Assembly (NCBI GenBank): GCA_014706295.1
Contig: JACSVZ010000038.1
Coordinates: forward strand, 3,224,001-3,288,000
Direction: 5' to 3'
DNA: 64,000 nucleotides
From: Lycocorax pyrrhopterus obiensis
Taxonomy: Eukaryota; Chordata; Aves; Passeriformes; Paradisaeidae
Within the stretch, counting starts at the first letter, position 1, and the number at the start of each line of letters is the position of its first letter. Positions 60,186 to 64,000 of the stretch are shown here, in pieces. Under the pieces are notes generated by a model. It saw only the letters and a program-made list of their open reading frames with translations. It was not told the origin of the DNA and did no database searches. Made by a program: the position numbers and the translations under genes.

Positions 60186-60191
60186 AATAAA
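60186..60191 (+). terminator. RAB11B: Candidate proximal RAB11B polyadenylation signal
   Basis: AATAAA in the context GTAATAAAATTAAGG, 1.65 kb after the stop codon. A plausible proximal cleavage site. Confidence 0.5.
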
Positions 60192-63093
60192 ATTAAGGGC
60201 AGTTAACTCTGATGGCTTTTCTTTTATAAGATTTCCAGACCAATGCCTTTAATTTTGTACTGTATGCATTGAGAGGGCTCCAGCTCACAGCGCAGGATGC
60301 ACGTGGTGCCTGGCACTTCCACTCTTCAGCTTTGTTTAGAGGATACATTCAAGGTGAAGGGATGCATGCTTGCAGGCTGATGCCATTGAATGAGGGTATG
60401 AATTCTTCTTTAGGCATCACAGGGCTCTGTCCTAAGGGTGTTCCAGTTCAGGAAGCACTTTCAACACTTGGTATTTACTTCACTAGCATTCTCTTGAGAG
60501 AAGGTGGGAACTGAGATGTCTCCTTTTTGGTGGTCCAAGACCAGAACGTAACGTGCAGTCAGTGTTTAGACAGTAACATGCAGTCAGTGTTTAGGCAGCT
60601 GGCAGTGAGAGAATGGAAAATTTTGAAATACTGAAAATATTTCGTTTGAGAACAAATGGACACTAGTGGAGCTGGGCTCCTTAATTTTTGAACAAACTTT
60701 ATATAAAGAAATCAGTTGGATAGCATGAGGAGGAATTGTACTGTTAAGAAGACTTACTAGTTCAGGGTGATGTATTAACATGCTTACTCTGCAAGTCCTG
60801 TTCTTAACGTGAAGTTTCTAGAATCAGTCTGGCCTGGTGTAAGAAGCCAAGAAGCAGTTTAGTAACTTGATTGTCTCTTAAGAGATTTTCTTTAGTCTTT
60901 GACTTTGTGGAAGGCTCTAAACTTTGCCGCAGAGTCCCAGTGAAAGGTCAGTGTCTAGGGCTTAACTGCTTAAATTTATGGGTATTGAAGAGCTCTTGAA
61001 CAACTGCTTTGTCCAAAGCCCCCTCAGCGCTGGTGGACCTTGGACCATTCTATTGTGTTTGGGATCTGTTGTGTGACTGGGAAAGACCTCCTGCCCTTTG
61101 CTGGAGGCACCCAGGATGTGGGAGTTGCGTGTGTGCACATGTGCCCCCATGTAGCTCCTGTGAGCACTGGGAACTGAGGGGGGGTTTATCTGCTGTGGTC
61201 CCTCAGTATGAGACAAGGCTCTTCCCCAGGCAGAGCCACAGACAGCCCTTCTGTGGGTCTGAGGTGCTCCTGCCCAGACTAAGCACAGGGCTGTTTGTGA
61301 CAACAGAAAAGGACAGCGACCAGTTCTGCCAGATTAAGCCATCTTCCTGTGCATAGACCAGGGAAAATGCTTCTGGTCTGGGGTTCCTGGTGTCCTGATG
61401 AAGCATTGTGCGCTCCTTAGAAACTGCATCCACAACCCAGCCCACTATTGTGCTGGAATTGCTGAGGGGAAGACTTGGAGGAATCCTGAGGAAGCTGGAA
61501 ATGCTGAAGAGCTGTCTGACATTCAGAGAAGCTCTCCAGTAACCCAGACTCCTTAAGCATGCTTTCCTGATGTGGAAATTACAGACTGCATGTAACCTCA
61601 ACTGGACTGCTTCATCCCACAGCTTTGCTGGTTGCGTGTCTCTCAGTATTACTGTGAGGAAAAAAGAAAAGGTTCCGGCTCTCTTCCATCTGTCCCAAGG
61701 GATTTGAGGACTGAATTTGGCTTTTGTAAAACTCCTGATAACAGGAAAGCTGGCTGTGAAAGAAGTAATGTGTGCTCCGCTTGCTTTACTTGGATGTTGA
61801 GGTTGACTTTCCTTCAACTATTGGAAACACTACAAAGCCCTGAGTGCTGCCACCTGTGTCAGTAACACAACCATCAGTCAGAGGCTCCTGCTGATGTCTA
61901 GGACAGGTCTTTTCATGCAGAATTAGGCAGCAGTCTGTTGTGCTGCCTCTCCTCTTACTGATGGGGAGGGTGAAGGCCAAAATTCATACATAAAAGTGAC
62001 TTGGTTCTGAGCACACCAACAGCTAGTTGGTAAAATAAATTCCTGGGGTAGACCAGATCAATCCAATCTCTTTTCCTGCAGTTAGTGCTTACAGACAGGT
62101 GAGTTAGTCTGGGATCTTCACTGGAGCCTGCACAGAACAAGGAAGTTTGGTTCGTAGGAAAGTTTTAAAGCTCCGTACTTGTATAAATGTAAAAATCCAG
62201 TTGATGGGTGACCGCTTGCTACTTCGTTAAAAATATTTCAGTGTGTGTAGTGGAGGCCATCAAGATTTGGTAGAAGAAAGGCAGTTTGGTGCCTTCTTGC
62301 CCCTGTGGCAGGTTTAGAGGCAGTAGAAAGATGATGGATCCCAGAGATGCCCCTATTTGGGTGCTGTTCTGTGACCCCCTGGTGACCAAGGGCTCTTGGG
62401 TGAGCACGGAGCTCTTGGCTGGGTGTGGTAAGGGTTGGGCTGGGCCTTTATTTCAATCAGTCACTTAACAAAAGCTGTTGGGAAAATGTACAGGAGGTAT
62501 TTTTGCTCCCTAGTGCTTTGATCCCTGCATGCTGTACTGCTCCAGAAGGTGTGGGTGGGATCTGTTTCTAGCTGAGTCTTACCAAGGCTTGGTGATCATT
62601 TCCCTTCCAAGCATGAAGGAAGAACTTGCTTAGAGGTTCTGGACTCTGTAGAAGAAAAGAAGATCCCAGTGAAGCGGTTCAGTCACTTAGGGAAGATGTT
62701 TTCCTTCATAAAAAACTAGAACAAACAGTGTTAAAGGTAGGGGCCTGAATTTCAGCTAAGGAAAATCAGACAATTGGAGGTGAAGACTAACTGTCCTTCA
62801 AGTAAAAACAGTAAGTGGGGGCTGAAGGGTAGATTCTCTTGACTTGCAGGCTCTTAAAAGTAGTTGGGATGGTGATTTATGGAATGTTTCCATGGAATGA
62901 ATATCTCCAGGGCTGCACTGTTTCAATAAATAACAGCAATTCCTATTTTACACTGGTCAGTTAATGTATGGTAGTGTTGACTATCAGGCTTTGTAGGCTA
63001 TAAATAGTACTGGGCTTTTATGCAACCCAGAAGAGAGGTTCCTTTCATTTACTTTTATTTCTGGTTCCTGTGTTAAGTGCAATTCACTTTGTA

Positions 63094-63099
63094 AATAAA
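63094..63099 (+). terminator. RAB11B: Candidate distal RAB11B polyadenylation signal
   Basis: AATAAA followed within 20-45 bases by GT/T-rich sequence (GATTTTTGTGC, TGATGTATTGTGG), a good cleavage context. It overlaps a Pumilio-type element TGTAAATA (63090-63097). Beyond it the composition switches to GC-rich promoter DNA. Confidence 0.5.
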
Positions 63100-63322
63100 C
63101 ACATCACTCGATTTTTGTGCATGGTTATGATGTATTGTGGATATAAAGATTGCCAAATCATACCGTGTGTGTCAAGTTCTGTTCCAGACACAACTGTAGA
63201 AGAAGGCGGAGCCAGCTCCCGAGCCCGAGCGCAGGGTGGGCCGGGGGGGAGCGGCAGGACGGGGTACCCGCTGCCCCCGAGGCTGTTCCACCGCCCCAGG
63301 GTGCCGCGTTGGGTGGGGGAGC

Positions 63323-63502
63323 ATGTCCCGGTGTCCCGCTGTCCATGTGTCCCGCTCTCCCGCTGTCCCGGTGTCCGTGTGTCCCGCTCTCCCGCTGTCC
63401 CGCCGTGTGTCCCGGTGTCTGTGTGTCCCGCTGTCCCGGTGTCCGTGTATCCCGGTGTCTGTGTGTCCCGGTGTCCGTGTGTCCCGCTGTCCCGCTGTCC
63501 CG
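63323..63502 (+). repeat. Minisatellite with 8-bp period
   Basis: About 22 units of 8 bases, mostly GTGTCCCG, CTGTCCCG, CTCTCCCG and GTGTCCGT, in register except for one 4-base insertion. Open frames crossing it show an 8-residue repeat simply because 24 bases make 8 codons. Confidence 0.9.
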
Positions 63503-63519
63503 GTGCGGGGCCGGCTCTG

Positions 63520-63838
63520 GGGTGGGCGCGGTGCCGAAGCCTCCCGGCGCGGGGGCGGGGCCTGGGGCGGGGGGCGGGGCACGATGAGATGGGCGGGGTC
63601 CGACGCGGCGGGGGCGGGGCTTGGCCGCAGGGCCGCTATTGGCCGCCGGCTGTTGCCAGCGGGGTCGCGTTGCTACGCCGGCGGGTTGCCCGCAGTCCAT
63701 TGGGCGCTCGGGAGCTGCATCAGCGCGGCGCGGGCGGGGATTGGCGGGCGGGCGTGGGGGGCGGGGCCCGGCGGCCGCCGCAGCCGGCGCTGGGGCGGCG
63801 CGCGCCGCGCGGAGGGGCCGCGGGCGCCGGGAGCGCAG
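63520..63838 (+). promoter_or_regulatory. CpG-island promoter of next gene (probably MARCHF2)
   Basis: Very CpG-rich, TATA-less DNA with many GGGCGGGG boxes. Inverted CCAAT boxes (ATTGG) lie at 63638-63642, 63699-63703 and 63740-63744. RFX-type half-sites GTTGCC/GTTGCT lie at 63652, 63669 and 63685. A splice-donor-like CAG|GTACCGG at 63838/63839 could end a non-coding first exon. MARCHF2 is proposed only from mammalian gene order. Confidence 0.6.
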
Positions 63839-64000
63839 GTACCGGACGGGGGGGCGGCCGGGCCGGCCCCGCGCCCCGCTCCGCGCTCGCCGGGCCGGGC
63901 AGCGCTCCGCGCGGGGCTGCGGCGGCGGGAGGCGGCCGGGCCGGAGGCCCGGACGCCCTGACAGCCCTCCCGGTATCCCCGCCGAGGTGTGTCCCCGTTG
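63839..64000 (+). other. Probable start of first intron of next gene
   Basis: CpG-rich sequence after the candidate donor at 63839. No recognisable coding sequence is seen before the window ends. If the donor is not used, this is simply more 5' UTR or promoter. Confidence 0.4.

Larger units (their letters stand above)
58540..63120 (+). other. RAB11B: RAB11B 3' UTR and downstream AT-rich region
   Basis: AT-rich, repeat-poor sequence continues for 4.6 kb after the stop. Canonical AATAAA signals lie at 60186-60191, 62034-62039, 62925-62930 and 63094-63099. A TTTGG/TTTTG-rich tract lies at about 58835-58890. Absence of repeats and uniform composition suggest that most or all of this is a long 3' UTR with alternative polyadenylation. 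The region after 60.2 kb could instead be intergenic. Confidence 0.55.

Noticed and set aside
63236..63961. 241-codon + strand open frame at the right end
   Set aside because: It runs through the 8-bp minisatellite and the CpG-island promoter. The peptide is Cys/Pro/Arg low complexity without domain signal.

Overview
The window is vertebrate nuclear DNA, most likely from a bird and probably from a GC-rich microchromosome. Two multi-exon genes have canonical GT-AG introns. Several CR1-type LINE tails are present, one gamma-type endogenous retrovirus is degraded, CpG-island promoters are compact, and GC-rich minisatellites are frequent. Nothing bacterial or viral-replicon-like is present, and there are no operons, CRISPR arrays or recognisable structural RNA genes.

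Layout. From 1 to about 25.2 kb I find no protein-coding gene. This stretch is a GC-rich intergenic region with a CTCF-like site, a 13-bp-period minisatellite (about 1.45-2.05 kb), other simple or tandem repeats, one CR1 tail, and scattered AT-rich islands that resemble regulatory elements. ANGPTL4 (angiopoietin-like 4, + strand, 7 coding exons, 25392-32833, 473 aa predicted) has a TATA-like promoter in a CpG island and a 3' UTR ending near 34.18 kb. From 34.2 to 44.1 kb lies intergenic DNA holding the ERV (pol remnants 38.36-40.32 kb, a CR1 copy 40.33-41.30 kb, a candidate 3' LTR 41.53-42.11 kb and an LTR-like block at 37.10 kb). RAB11B (+ strand, 5 coding exons, 44834-58539, 218 aa) follows, with a CpG-island promoter, CR1 copies in intron 4 and a long AT-rich 3' UTR or downstream region with polyadenylation signals up to 63.1 kb. 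After an 8-bp-period minisatellite, the last 0.5 kb is another CpG-island promoter with a candidate first-exon splice donor. By mammalian gene order (ANGPTL4-RAB11B-MARCHF2) this is probably the start of MARCHF2, but no coding sequence of it is visible.

Function. ANGPTL4 is a secreted inhibitor of lipoprotein lipase. RAB11B is a recycling-endosome GTPase. They are neighbours by conserved synteny and I see no sign of a shared pathway. The most notable protein-level observation is in ANGPTL4. The two coiled-coil cysteines that covalently oligomerise the mammalian protein are replaced (His84, Leu88). The linker has no arginine and so no convertase site, but carries several N-glycosylation sequons. 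A furin-type R-E-R-R motif sits instead just before the lipase-inhibiting segment, and the coiled coil is about 60 residues longer than in human.

I did not find a new biological system. The findings are specific, testable oddities in a conserved vertebrate locus.
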